From: Bacteroidales bacterium
GTDB taxonomy: Bacteria > Bacteroidota > Bacteroidia > Bacteroidales > VadinHA17
Length of the DNA stretch: 33,992 nt
Reading direction: 5' to 3'
Assembly (NCBI GenBank): GCA_021163295.1
Contig: JAGGXD010000027.1
Span: 1-33,992 of the forward strand
Shown here: one piece after another, positions 8,364-16,430 of the stretch
Numbering within the stretch: position 1 is the first letter of the stretch
Layout of the letters: each line of letters starts with the position of its first letter
Notes under the pieces: generated by a model
Seen by the model: the letters and a program-made list of their open reading frames with translations, nothing else
Told to the model about the DNA's origin: nothing
Databases searched by the model: none
Position numbers and translations under genes: made by a program

Positions 8364-9989
8364 CTATACCAATGGTCCGGCTTTGTCCACTTCAGGCGAA
8401 ACGAAATCTTTGTATTGTTTGAAATTATCCTTGAACATTCCGGCCAGTTCTTTTGCCTTTTCATCATAATCCGCTTTATCTTCCCATGTACTTCCGGGGT
8501 TCAGTATCTCCGATGGCACACCCGGACAGGATATTGGAATATGCAGGCCAAAGATAGGTTCGATTTCAAATTTAACATCATTAAGTTTCCCTTCCAAAGC
8601 ACTGTTTAACAATGCCCGGGTATACTGTATTGACATCCGGTGACCTACTCCGTATGAACCTCCTGTCCAGCCTGTGTTCACTAACCAGGTAGTCGCATTG
8701 TACTTTTGGAGCTTTTCACCTAATAATTTTGCATAAACGCTGGGATGCTGAGGCATAAACGGCGCTCCGAAACAAGTGCTGAAAGTAGCCTGTGGTTCAG
8801 TGATATCCCGTTCGGTTCCGGCAACTTTTGCAGTGTAACCAAGCAGAAAGTGGTACATGGCCTGTTCGGGTGTTAATTTTGATAGAGGTGGTAACACTCC
8901 GAATGCATCGGCAGTAAGGAAAATAACATTTTTGGGATGCTCACCTTTCCCTTCAGGGACAATATTATCTAAATGTGTTATCGGATAGGAAGCTCTTGTG
9001 TTTTCTGTAAATGAAGAATCGTCCAGGTCTGGTTTGCGCGAATATGAATCAATAGATACGTTTTCCAGTATTGTCCCGAAGCGGCGGGTAGTGGCATAAA
9101 TAGCCGGTTCAGCTTCTTTTGAAAGGCGGATGACTTTCGCATAACAACCGCCTTCGAAATTAAATATTCCTTGCTCACTCCAGCCATGCTCATCATCCCC
9201 GATAAGCGCTCTCACGGGATCAGCGGAAAGTGTGGTTTTTCCCGTACCCGAAAGCCCGAAAAACAGGGCTGTATCTCCCTCTTTGCTGACATTGGCACTA
9301 CAATGCATTGGCAATACATTTTTCTCAGGAAGCAGAAAGTTAATCAATGTAAAGGCTGACTTTTTTATTTCTCCTCCGTAGCTGGTTCCACCGATCAGAA
9401 TTAGCTTTTGACTCAGATTAAGTAAAATAAAGGCTTCGGAATTTGTTCCGTCCAGTTCGGGAACTGCATGAAACTTGGGCAGATCAATAATTGTATATGC
9501 CGGGATATGATTCATTAGTTCGTCCCGGTCTGTGATATTGATAAACATATTTCTGGCAAAAAGAGAATGCCACGCATACTCGGTAATAACGCGTAATGGC
9601 ACACGGTATTTTTCATCAACACCTATATAACAATCCTGAACAAAAATATCGCTTCCTTGCAAATAAGCCTGTAAACGATGCCATATGTGAGCGAATTTCT
9701 CTTCAGTAAAAGGACGGTTAACAGAACTCCACCAGATTTCATCTTCCGTTGTTGGTTCTTTAACGATGAACTTATCATTTGGAGACCGACCTGTATAAGC
9801 ACCTGTACGAACCAGTACCGGCCCTAAATGAGTTAGCATCCCTTCCCTGCGGCGGATAATCTGCTCATATAACCCGGATGTGGTTAAATTCCAGTAAATA
9901 TTATTAAGATTTCTCAGATTGAGGTATTCAAGACCGTACTGACCTTCAATTGCCCTGTTCTCTCTTCGCCCATGATCAAAATTTTCCAT
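8364..9989 (-). CDS. pckA: Phosphoenolpyruvate carboxykinase (ATP)
   Basis: This encodes 541 residues, standard for ATP-type PEPCK. Visible motifs are RTGAYTGRSPNDKF (61-74), the P-loop GLSGTGKT (245-252) and the metal/kinase-2 motif IGDDEHGW (263-270). It interconverts oxaloacetate + ATP and PEP + CO2 + ADP in the cytoplasm. In gluconeogenesis it makes PEP; in fermenting anaerobic Bacteroidota it often runs in the carboxylating direction towards succinate. A TAnnTTTG box lies just upstream at 10026-10033. The methylglyoxal synthase gene is next on the same strand, 114 nt upstream. Start and length match the family. Confidence 0.98.
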   Translation of the reverse strand: MENFDHGRRENRAIEGQYGLEYLNLRNLNNIYWNLTTSGLYEQIIRRREGMLTHLGPVLVRTGAYTGRSPNDKFIVKEPTTEDEIWWSSVNRPFTEEKFAHIWHRLQAYLQGSDIFVQDCYIGVDEKYRVPLRVITEYAWHSLFARNMFINITDRDELMNHIPAYTIIDLPKFHAVPELDGTNSEAFILLNLSQKLILIGGTSYGGEIKKSAFTLINFLLPEKNVLPMHCSANVSKEGDTALFFGLSGTGKTTLSADPVRALIGDDEHGWSEQGIFNFEGGCYAKVIRLSKEAEPAIYATTRRFGTILENVSIDSYSRKPDLDDSSFTENTRASYPITHLDNIVPEGKGEHPKNVIFLTADAFGVLPPLSKLTPEQAMYHFLLGYTAKVAGTERDITEPQATFSTCFGAPFMPQHPSVYAKLLGEKLQKYNATTWLVNTGWTGGSYGVGHRMSIQYTRALLNSALEGKLNDVKFEIEPIFGLHIPISCPGVPSEILNPGSTWEDKADYDEKAKELAGMFKDNFKQYKDFVSPEVDKAGPLV

Positions 9990-10025
9990 AACTCAAATAA
10001 TTTAACTTTAATTCCTTAATATATT

Positions 10026-10033
10026 CAAAGTTA
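10026..10033 (-). promoter_or_regulatory. Putative Bacteroidota -7 box for pckA
   Basis: The minus strand reads TAACTTTG, an exact TAnnTTTG match. It lies 36 nt upstream of the pckA ATG. A clear -33 TTTG at 19-21 nt spacing is not seen; only a T-run (GTTTTTAAT) is present. Confidence 0.5.
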
Positions 10034-10103
10034 TAAAATTCTTTTGGATTAAAAACATCCTAAACAACGCTGATTCGAAATGAACTATTTCTTAGTTGTT
10101 TGA

Positions 10104-10574
10104 TTATAAACTAAACTCTCTATTAATATATTTAGAATAATCTTTTATTACAGGAGTATACTCTTCATTCATTAAAGGCGATGAAATCATGAAATCAGCT
10201 GTCGAACGATTACAAGCCATGGGAATATTATAAAGAACAGCTATTCTCAATAGAGCCTTAACATCAACATCATGGGGTTGAGGCTGCATCGGATCCCAAA
10301 AAAATACAATGAAATCAACTTTACCTTCTGTAATCAATGAACCTAATTGTTGATCTCCTCCTAACGGCCCTGATTTCAATTTAGTAATGGTGTATTTAAA
10401 ATTCTGATCTTTTTCAACTATTCTTTCTAACGTTTCTTCTACTAATTTCCCCGTTGTTCCTGTACAGATGAGTTTATGTGGTACGAGTATATTTAAATTC
10501 CACTCAACCCATTCAATTAAATCTTTTTTTCTATTGTCATGGGCTACTAATGCTATATTTTTTATGGGTTTCAT
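10104..10574 (-). CDS. mgsA: Methylglyoxal synthase
   Basis: This encodes 156 residues (about 152 in E. coli). Family motifs are intact: VAHDNRKKDL at the N-terminus, SGPLGGDQQLG with catalytic D74, and FFWDPMQPQPHDVDVKALLR with H101 and D104, matching E. coli D71, H98 and D101. It converts dihydroxyacetone phosphate to methylglyoxal and phosphate, a bypass that relieves sugar-phosphate build-up and phosphate limitation. It is cytoplasmic. It lies 114 nt upstream of pckA on the same strand. An independent pckA promoter is likely, so the operon link is uncertain. Confidence 0.97.
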   Translation of the reverse strand: MKPIKNIALVAHDNRKKDLIEWVEWNLNILVPHKLICTGTTGKLVEETLERIVEKDQNFKYTITKLKSGPLGGDQQLGSLITEGKVDFIVFFWDPMQPQPHDVDVKALLRIAVLYNIPMACNRSTADFMISSPLMNEEYTPVIKDYSKYINREFSL

Positions 10575-11024
10575 GATATTCTCTTTTTAAGCCGGTAAAA
10601 GTAACCTTTCATTTAAACTTTACAAATAAATAATAACGTAAGTCATAGGCTCTATTATGAAATATGTAGCGCAAATTTTTTTCAAGGCATTAGGAATTTT
10701 ATACTATCGTTCCAAGGGGTACCAGCAATAACATAGGGCAACGCCTTCTTTTCGTCCCGGCAGGGACTGAAAGATAATAGGCAGGCATTTTAATGTCTGA
10801 TACAAAGAATTAACAATTATTATTCATCCCGTTTGAACTACGCAGGAGTTCAAACCTCACGAACAGGTTGTGAGATGGCCTGTGTGAGTTGAGTAACTAA
10901 AAGGCTGCCTATTATCAAAAAGTCTCTACGAGACTAACGGCTAAAATTGAAACTGTTCAACTTATAACCGGACAGTAATGAGTTTAGTTAAGATACACAA
11001 ATTAGAACAGAGCCAAGTCATACA
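10575..11024. other. Intergenic region carrying a hairpin-rich repeat element
   Basis: There is no coding gene. The first part (10575-10700) is AT-rich and unremarkable and probably holds the mgsA promoter. From about 10710 the sequence GGTACCAGCAATAACATAGG, then GCAACGCC, resembles dispersed intergenic repeats common in Bacteroidota genomes. It leads into the nested hairpin element at 10754-10935. Confidence 0.55.
10754..10935. repeat. Nested hairpin element (REP/MITE-like or structured RNA)
   Basis: The two outer hairpins are GTCCC-GGCA-GGGAC (10754-10767) and AGTCTC-TAC-GAGACT (10921-10935). Between them a 144-bp block is bounded by perfect 12-bp inverted ends, GATAATAGGCAG (10773-10784) and CTGCCTATTATC (10905-10916). 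Inside are the stem GTTTGAACT-acgcagg-AGTTCAAAC and then CTCAC...GTGAG. The order suggests one small palindromic element inserted inside another, or a highly structured transcript. No open frame runs through it. Confidence 0.65.
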
Positions 11025-11207
11025 TTAAAATTGTTCCATTTCTGCTTTAAACACCTTAATTTCTTGTCCTATCTGAATATCCCTGACTAAAAAAATAAGG
11101 CTTAAAAGAATCCAGGTCATTATAATTATTATTATAAGTACATTTAGCCAACGATCTGTCATTTCCCCATTTTTTATTATTCTACTTAAGTCGTATTTTT
11201 CTTCCAT
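11025..11207 (-). CDS. Small single-pass membrane protein
   Basis: This encodes 60 residues: a charged N-terminus (MEEKYDLSRIIKNGEMTDR), one strongly hydrophobic helix at about 21-42 (LNVLIIIIIMTWILLSLIFL), and a charged tail (VRDIQIGQEIKVFKAEMEQF). It has no signal-peptidase site, so it is probably an inner-membrane protein with one helix. It is the distal gene of the leftward arm of the regulator pair, 45 nt after the HTH gene stop. I recognise no family. Its composition and position support a real gene. Confidence 0.55.
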   Translation of the reverse strand: MEEKYDLSRIIKNGEMTDRWLNVLIIIIIMTWILLSLIFLVRDIQIGQEIKVFKAEMEQF

Positions 11208-11252
11208 ATTTCTTCAAGCATTCCTGTGCATTAATAAATTATACGATACCGG

Positions 11253-11483
11253 TTATTGATCAGGAAACAGATATTCAACAGGAATCCCGGTCAATTCAGA
11301 TATTTTTTCTGTGGCGAGTTTGGGAACATTGTTGGTTTCGCCATTTAACCATTTATAAAATGTAGCTTTGGTGATCCCACATTCCTTTAAGATACGGTTC
11401 CGTAATTTTATCTGGGGATTCTCCTTACCCAGTTTTTCATAGTATTTTTTAAATGTTAATTTTTCAGTAATTTTTTTACTCAT
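11253..11483 (-). CDS. Small HTH DNA-binding protein
   Basis: This encodes 76 residues. It is basic at the N-terminus and then has a helix-turn-helix: LRNRILKECGITKATFYKW, with the recognition helix in KATFYKWLNGE, and a closing segment KISELTGIPVEYLFPDQ like XRE/Cro-type proteins. It is probably a transcription regulator that binds a short dyad. It is divergently placed from another HTH gene (11589-12002) with 105 nt between starts, and a candidate operator sits in that gap. This arrangement resembles a phage or mobile-element switch, but no other phage genes are present. Confidence 0.78.
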   Translation of the reverse strand: MSKKITEKLTFKKYYEKLGKENPQIKLRNRILKECGITKATFYKWLNGETNNVPKLATEKISELTGIPVEYLFPDQ

Positions 11484-11538
11484 AGTTGAAAAAATGGATT
11501 TAAAGTCTTAAATTGATATTGCAAAGTAAAGTAATTAA

Positions 11539-11552
11539 TTGACTAAGGTCAA
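11539..11552. promoter_or_regulatory. Candidate operator dyad between divergent HTH genes
   Basis: TTGAC-TAAG-GTCAA is a perfect 5-bp dyad in the middle of the divergent intergenic space. To its right TAACTTTT (near TAnnTTTG) precedes the rightward gene. To its left the minus strand reads TTACTTTG upstream of the leftward gene. Either regulator could bind here. Confidence 0.45.
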
Positions 11553-11588
11553 GTAATATATTAACTTTTTTTTTAAAAAAATCATATT

Positions 11589-12002
11589 ATGTCATTAAAT
11601 CAAAGGTTTAATAAAGTTTTGGAAACAACGGGGACATCTCAAACTAAGCTTGCTAAGGCTTGGGGAGTTACAAAACAGCAGGTTAATAATCTGGCACGAG
11701 GGACAAACCTTGTAGGTTTAAAAATAGTAAAGCAAATACTTGACTATTGGCCTTCCTTAAATGCCAACTGGTTCATTAATGGTACGGGTGAGATGTGGTT
11801 GAAAAATGGTAAATTTGAAAAAGTGAATGAGGATGCAGGGTCGTATAATAATAAATATAACGAGTTACAAATAATCAGAAATGAAAATTTTGAGTTACTG
11901 AGAGAGATAAATCAACTACACAAAAAAAATCTTGAATTATCAGAGAAATATCAAAAGCTTTTTGAGAAACTTTTGGACGAAAAAGAGAAGAAAGAATCTT
12001 AG
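11589..12002 (+). CDS. HTH (XRE/CI-type) regulator with C-terminal coiled coil
   Basis: This encodes 137 residues. Residues 3-60 form an XRE-like helix-turn-helix domain (RFNKVLETTGTSQTKLAKAW, then GVTKQQVNNLARG). Next comes the Bacteroidota-typical WPSLNANWFINGTGEMW, the same pattern as in many small CI-like proteins of Bacteroidota prophages and integrative elements. Residues about 90-135 are a Glu/Lys/Leu-rich coiled coil (ELLREINQLHKKNLELSEKY), probably for dimerisation. It has no peptidase or other effector domain. It is divergent from the small HTH gene and probably autoregulated through the dyad at 11539-11552. Confidence 0.82.
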   Translation: MSLNQRFNKVLETTGTSQTKLAKAWGVTKQQVNNLARGTNLVGLKIVKQILDYWPSLNANWFINGTGEMWLKNGKFEKVNEDAGSYNNKYNELQIIRNENFELLREINQLHKKNLELSEKYQKLFEKLLDEKEKKES

Positions 12003-12045
12003 TACATGACTAACTTTGGCAATTGCCTTTTGAACGTTTCAACTT

Positions 12046-12570
12046 TTAGCTTCGAATAAAGTATATTATAAATTCTTCATCACCTGTTTTATCTACCCAA
12101 TGATCGATATTCAGACTTGATGCTTTGTCTATCAATGGTGCAGGCAAAAAAGGAGCAACCAGTTTATATATTTCATCTTTCTTTAGTTTCTGCAAATCAG
12201 TAATAGCCTGATCAACAGGGCGCTCACCCCTCTCCAGCATTTCTCTGATATCAAAAACTGTTTTCACCTTTTCCGCAACATACCAATCCGGTCTTTTTGT
12301 AACGTAATTGTGTTCCTTGCCATCTGTAAACAAATCCTGTCCAACTTCCTGTCTTAGCCGGTTAATCAGATCTTCAACCTTTACATTTCCAATAGCTGCT
12401 GCTTGTTGTATTGTTGCTATTCTGCCAACTGTTTTTCTTAGCACAGGGTTTTTCAGCTTTTTAAAAGCAGGTGCATATTCAATTAATATTTCCTCCAATG
12501 GAGGATATGATTCAATCAGCTCCAAAATTTTTGTTTTTGGAGTTATAATAAGTTTATCACTTGTTTCCAT
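12046..12570 (-). CDS. DUF1858-DUF2249 protein
   Basis: This encodes 174 residues. Residues about 6-75 match DUF1858 (ITPKTKILELIESYPPLEEI ... NPVLRKTVGRIATIQQAA ... VEDLINRLRQ). Residues about 95-173 match DUF2249 (DIREMLERGERPVDQAITDL ... YKLVAPFLPAPLID ... DEEFIIYFIRS). Both domains recur in anaerobes next to hemerythrin, DUF438 and ScdA/YtfE-type iron-sulfur repair proteins, so a part in redox or nitrosative-stress handling is inferred. The usual DUF1858 cysteine pair is not present. It follows the hemerythrin-PAS gene with 6 nt between them, so the two form an operon. Confidence 0.85.
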   Translation of the reverse strand: METSDKLIITPKTKILELIESYPPLEEILIEYAPAFKKLKNPVLRKTVGRIATIQQAAAIGNVKVEDLINRLRQEVGQDLFTDGKEHNYVTKRPDWYVAEKVKTVFDIREMLERGERPVDQAITDLQKLKKDEIYKLVAPFLPAPLIDKASSLNIDHWVDKTGDEEFIIYFIRS

Positions 12571-12576
12571 ATCAGT

Positions 12577-13806
12577 TTATTTATATGATAATATTCTTTG
12601 CTCTCCTTCCAGCTTCCTGTATTCAGTCAGATCCTGCGAAACTTCAAGAGTGCCAACGTATTCACCTTTATCATTGCGTAATGCGAAATATTCAATATGA
12701 ATTAACCGTCCATCCATGTTTATCCAGAAAGGCGCCCGTTCTTGTTTGCCTTTTTTAAAATCATCAAGGATTTTATCCACAATATGAGCACTTGCCGGTG
12801 GATGACAATGCCGGACATCACGATTTATTATAGCTCTGTTTCTTTGGAAAATCCGCTCCCTGCTCTGAGAGAAGTATTTCACTTTATCATTTTTATCAAC
12901 AAAAGTTATATCAACAGGCATTGTATTTAGAATACTCAAAATCTCTTCAGTAGTAAAACTGCCTGAAGGCAAATTAATGCTATCACCATGCTTCTGGCTT
13001 TCATCAATACTTTCTTCTTTAATTCCTTCCGGTTTCCAATCTGTTTGGGGATCGTACAGACAATAGCCAATTTCCATTGATTGTTTTTGTATCTCCCACC
13101 AGTCGGCCTCAGATAACATATCTAAAGCCATTGGAAATAAAATCTCTTCCTCTTTAATAACCATTTCCGAAACACCTTTTAGTGATGGGGTTAATACTAT
13201 TTCTGCGGAAGCAATAATTTCATCTTTTGATATACCCGGGGTTTTAAGTATTTCGATACTTCCTTTCAGCAACTCTCTTATCTCATCATGTTTACCCCAC
13301 ATTACCTTGGGTGGTCCTGTAACTCCTTTTTGTTCCATATATGGAAATATAAGATACTCTTTACGTTGATAATGTTTGTCAACATCCATTAAATTGTTAA
13401 ACAAACCTGTTAATTCAAGTATTTTCTGGTCCAATTCATTTTCCTCTATACCTTGAAAGGAATTAATAAGCTTAGAAGCCTGTCCGGTAACTATAAGCAA
13501 TTCTTTATTTTCCTGTATCAGTGTATCAACAGGATGACCCGATGGTATCTGTAGGGATTCAGACAGATCAATATTTCCCTGTAATACTGCTGAATGAGCA
13601 TCACAAAGTTTTAAAATTTCCTCTTCAGGAAGTCCCTCTTCAATAAGTTCCTGTTCAACTTCAACTACTTCTCCGTAAGGAATATTGCTCAGGCTTTTTA
13701 GAAGCTCCTGTTTAACACTTTCCTGTGATTCTCCTTTATGAAGTTTTAAGATCAGCTCTTTCAGCTTTGATTTTCTGTATTTTGAATTATCCATTTGTTC
13801 ACTCAT
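12577..13806 (-). CDS. DUF438 - hemerythrin - PAS domain protein
   Basis: This encodes 409 residues. DUF438 covers about 10-80 (LKELILKLHKGESQESVKQ ... EEEILKLCDAHSAVLQG). A hemerythrin HHE domain covers about 90-230, with candidate di-iron ligands H91, H145, E150, H173 and E220/E221 in GHPVD, DKHYQRKEYLIFPYME, WGKHDEI and KEEEILFPMAL. A PAS domain covers about 285-400 (MPVDITFVDKNDKVKYFS ... RDVRHCHPP ... GTLEVSQDLTEYRKLEG). This architecture is a cytoplasmic sensor or repair scaffold for O2 or NO; no kinase or output domain is present. M5 is an alternative start. It is the promoter-proximal gene of a two-gene operon with the DUF1858-DUF2249 gene. Confidence 0.9.
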   Translation of the reverse strand: MSEQMDNSKYRKSKLKELILKLHKGESQESVKQELLKSLSNIPYGEVVEVEQELIEEGLPEEEILKLCDAHSAVLQGNIDLSESLQIPSGHPVDTLIQENKELLIVTGQASKLINSFQGIEENELDQKILELTGLFNNLMDVDKHYQRKEYLIFPYMEQKGVTGPPKVMWGKHDEIRELLKGSIEILKTPGISKDEIIASAEIVLTPSLKGVSEMVIKEEEILFPMALDMLSEADWWEIQKQSMEIGYCLYDPQTDWKPEGIKEESIDESQKHGDSINLPSGSFTTEEILSILNTMPVDITFVDKNDKVKYFSQSRERIFQRNRAIINRDVRHCHPPASAHIVDKILDDFKKGKQERAPFWINMDGRLIHIEYFALRNDKGEYVGTLEVSQDLTEYRKLEGEQRILSYK

Positions 13807-13996
13807 AACATTCTTTATTAAGATTGAAAAAAACCAGTCAGTTCATTTTTAGATTATCTTTTTTTTACCAAATAATCTTTTAAAAACTATTGCAGACTGC
13901 AAATTTAGCAATTAAAACAGAGCCAAAATACTCCCTGAAACAAGAAAAAGTGATACTGGTAATTCTGCTGCATTCAGTATTTATTTGTTTTCAATA

Positions 13997-14956
13997 TCAA
14001 CCTGAAAAACAACTCTTTAACAATTCCAGACTTTTTGGGACAGCCGTTTCAGGTGATTCCTGCCCTTCGAACTCCAGTGAAATATACCCTTTGTAATTAT
14101 GTTTTTTCAGGATACCGGCAACTTTATTATAATCAATATCCAGGGTGTACCATTTCCCTCCTCCAAAATATGTCTTTGCCTGTACAAGCATTGCATACGG
14201 AGCAATCTGATCAAACTGTGTATATTGATCCTCCAGGAAATTACCTGTATCTGCAGTTACCTGTAACCAGGGGGAATCAATTTCGTTAACTATCCGTAAA
14301 ACTCCTTCTGCAGTTCTTCCCAGTCCCCAGTGATTCTCGAGTCCCAATACCACCCCGCATTCTTTTGCTTTCGGAATACATTTCTCAATTGAATCGATCA
14401 CCCATTTAAAGCCATCATCATCTATATATCCTTCCAAACGCGGTTCAATTCCCTTATTTTCCATCAATACATCAAACGACTTTGTTGTACCCCATCGTCC
14501 GGTATTCAGGCGCATTGTTGGAATACCAAGTTTATAAGCAAGTTCAATCTGGTAAATTGTCTTTTCTATGTTCTTATCCCGGTACTCCTTTTCAGGAGAT
14601 AAAAACCCCTGGTGTGTTGAAAAGCCCATCAAATCAAGTCCGCTATGAAAAGCTCTGCGCTTCAGTTTCTGAAGATATGCATTATCCTCGGATATCATTT
14701 GCACGAGTAATATCTCAACACCATCAAAACCCATCCGGGCTGCCTTGTCAATACAATCTTCAATTAACGCATCTTTTTTAGGTCCGTTAAACTGCCAGAA
14801 TGAGTATGTTGATACACCAATAGGATTTGGTTTCCCTGAAGAAAGATTTTTAATAGACTTTTTTTCATCAGCTATTACAGTTTTTGCTGATAATGTTGAA
14901 ATACCTGCACCTGCCAGAGCAAGGCTTGTTAGAAAATTTCTTCTTGTTGTTGCCAT
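13997..14956 (-). CDS. Tat-exported sugar phosphate isomerase/epimerase-like TIM-barrel protein
   Basis: This encodes 319 residues. The N-terminus has a twin-arginine signal (TTRRNFLTSLALAGAGIS) ending near SAKTV. The rest is a xylose-isomerase-like TIM barrel (AP_endonuc_2/COG1082): GVSTYSFWQF, FDGVEILLVQ, VVLGLENHWGLGRT, LQVTADTGNFL and KGYISLEFEG hold the barrel strands and likely metal-binding Glu, Asp and His residues. The family isomerises or epimerises sugars or related compounds. Export implies a periplasmic substrate. It lies head to head with the aldo/keto reductase gene (138 nt between starts), and both carry Tat signals, suggesting shared regulation and a shared pathway. Confidence 0.87.
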   Translation of the reverse strand: MATTRRNFLTSLALAGAGISTLSAKTVIADEKKSIKNLSSGKPNPIGVSTYSFWQFNGPKKDALIEDCIDKAARMGFDGVEILLVQMISEDNAYLQKLKRRAFHSGLDLMGFSTHQGFLSPEKEYRDKNIEKTIYQIELAYKLGIPTMRLNTGRWGTTKSFDVLMENKGIEPRLEGYIDDDGFKWVIDSIEKCIPKAKECGVVLGLENHWGLGRTAEGVLRIVNEIDSPWLQVTADTGNFLEDQYTQFDQIAPYAMLVQAKTYFGGGKWYTLDIDYNKVAGILKKHNYKGYISLEFEGQESPETAVPKSLELLKSCFSG

Positions 14957-15094
14957 AATAGTTTAGTGTTATAATATTTATAAATTCTATCATACTTAAA
15001 TTATCTCTAAATATACCTAAGATTGTCGAAATTTCAAATTGTTAATTAATCAGGATTTTTCATTACATTGAAACACGTTTTAAAACTGAAACCT

Positions 15095-16429
15095 ATGAAC
15101 CGGAAAAAAACAAACCGTCGCAATTTTATTAAGAATTCATCTTTGGCACTAATGTGTGCACCTATATTGGGTAAAAGCACTATTCTCCCTAATCAGGATA
15201 CTAAAGAACCGCAAGAAATTTTAAAAATAAAAAACTATAGCACTTTTGGCAGAACCGGGTTTAAAGTCTCTGATATCGGTTCGGGCTCACCAAGAAGTGA
15301 AGCAGTTCTGAGGGCTTTGTTAAAATCAGGAGTGAATTATATTGATACAGGCGCAGACTACGGTAACGGTAATAACGAACGTCTTATCGGGAGAGTACTC
15401 CCAGAGTTTGACCGGAAGAAAATATTTATTATGTCAAAGATCTATACAGAAACAAATTTCGAAAGTAAAGAAAAAGTAGTGGAGCGGATCAGAGGTGCAC
15501 TTGAACGATTAGGAACAGACTATATTGATTGTGTTGGGATACACAGTGCAGAAAACACACGAATCATAAAAGATGAAGCGTTCCATGCAGGAGTGGAGCA
15601 GATGAAAGCAGAGGGCAGAGTAAAATTCACAGGTGTTTCATGTCATGGGAATTCCTGGTATATGGCACCTGAAGAATCACTTGATAAGGTCCTGATGGCA
15701 GCGGTTGATGATGGACGATTTGATGTAATTCAGATGGCCTACAACTTTGTTAATGCACCAATAGCAGATAAGATATTGGCAGCTTGTGAAGAAAAAAACA
15801 TTGGAACAATTATAATAAAATCCAATCCGGTTGTTATTTATAATATCCTGGATAAGTATGTAAAAAACCTTGAGGATCAGGAAAAAGATCCCGGTGAAGG
15901 ATATTATGCCTACCGCGATCGTTATAAAGAACGGGCCGGAAAAGCAAAATCCTATTTTGAAAAATATGGTATGACTACAGAGGAAGAATTAATTGATGCT
16001 GCTACTTTGTTTGTCCTGTCAAATCCGCAGGCACATACTGTTTGCCTGGATATACCGAATCTTACTGCTATCAATCCATACTTGAAGTTATCCGGGCAAA
16101 TATTACAACCAACACAGGCATCCCTTCTGGAAAAATACACAGAACATTTTGGAACACTGAACTGCCGTATCGGGTGTAATGAGTGCGAAAAAGCATGCCC
16201 TCATCATCTGCCTGTAAATACCATTATGCGGTACAATTACTATTTCCAGAATAAAAAACTGGAAAAAGAAGCCATGCAACTTTATGCAAAAATTCCGGGT
16301 AAAAATGCAGATGTCTGCAAGGAATGCCAGGGCTATTGTGAAGAAGCATGTCCCTATGATGTAAGTACACGAAGTCTGCTATCTATAGCTCATCAGAACC
16401 TGAGCCTGGATCAGGTAAGTTTTGCATAA
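15095..16429 (+). CDS. Tat-signal aldo/keto reductase with C-terminal 2x[4Fe-4S] ferredoxin domain
   Basis: Starting at the ATG at 15095 gives 444 residues with a twin-arginine signal at the N-terminus (NRRNFIKNSSLALM). An upstream in-frame TTG at 15068 would add nine residues and is less likely. The aldo/keto reductase tetrad is present: D84 and Y89 in YIDTGADYG, K115 in MSKIY, and H150 in GIH. The C-terminus has two cysteine clusters, C357-x3-C361-x2-C364-x3-C368 and C408-x2-C411-x3-C415-x3-C419, each followed by Pro, as in ferredoxin-fused reductases. It probably oxidises or reduces a sugar carbonyl with electrons passing through the iron-sulfur clusters. Its stop is one nucleotide from the stop of the convergent SMP-30-like gene. 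Confidence 0.9.
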   Translation: MNRKKTNRRNFIKNSSLALMCAPILGKSTILPNQDTKEPQEILKIKNYSTFGRTGFKVSDIGSGSPRSEAVLRALLKSGVNYIDTGADYGNGNNERLIGRVLPEFDRKKIFIMSKIYTETNFESKEKVVERIRGALERLGTDYIDCVGIHSAENTRIIKDEAFHAGVEQMKAEGRVKFTGVSCHGNSWYMAPEESLDKVLMAAVDDGRFDVIQMAYNFVNAPIADKILAACEEKNIGTIIIKSNPVVIYNILDKYVKNLEDQEKDPGEGYYAYRDRYKERAGKAKSYFEKYGMTTEEELIDAATLFVLSNPQAHTVCLDIPNLTAINPYLKLSGQILQPTQASLLEKYTEHFGTLNCRIGCNECEKACPHHLPVNTIMRYNYYFQNKKLEKEAMQLYAKIPGKNADVCKECQGYCEEACPYDVSTRSLLSIAHQNLSLDQVSFA

Positions 16430-16430
16430 A

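Noticed and set aside
10773-10916. Group II intron fragment
   Set aside because: The hairpins do not show the domain V sequence or bulge, and no reverse transcriptase is near.
15068-15094. TTG start for the aldo/keto reductase
   Set aside because: The ATG at 15095 directly precedes a normal twin-arginine signal; the extra nine residues have no clear role.
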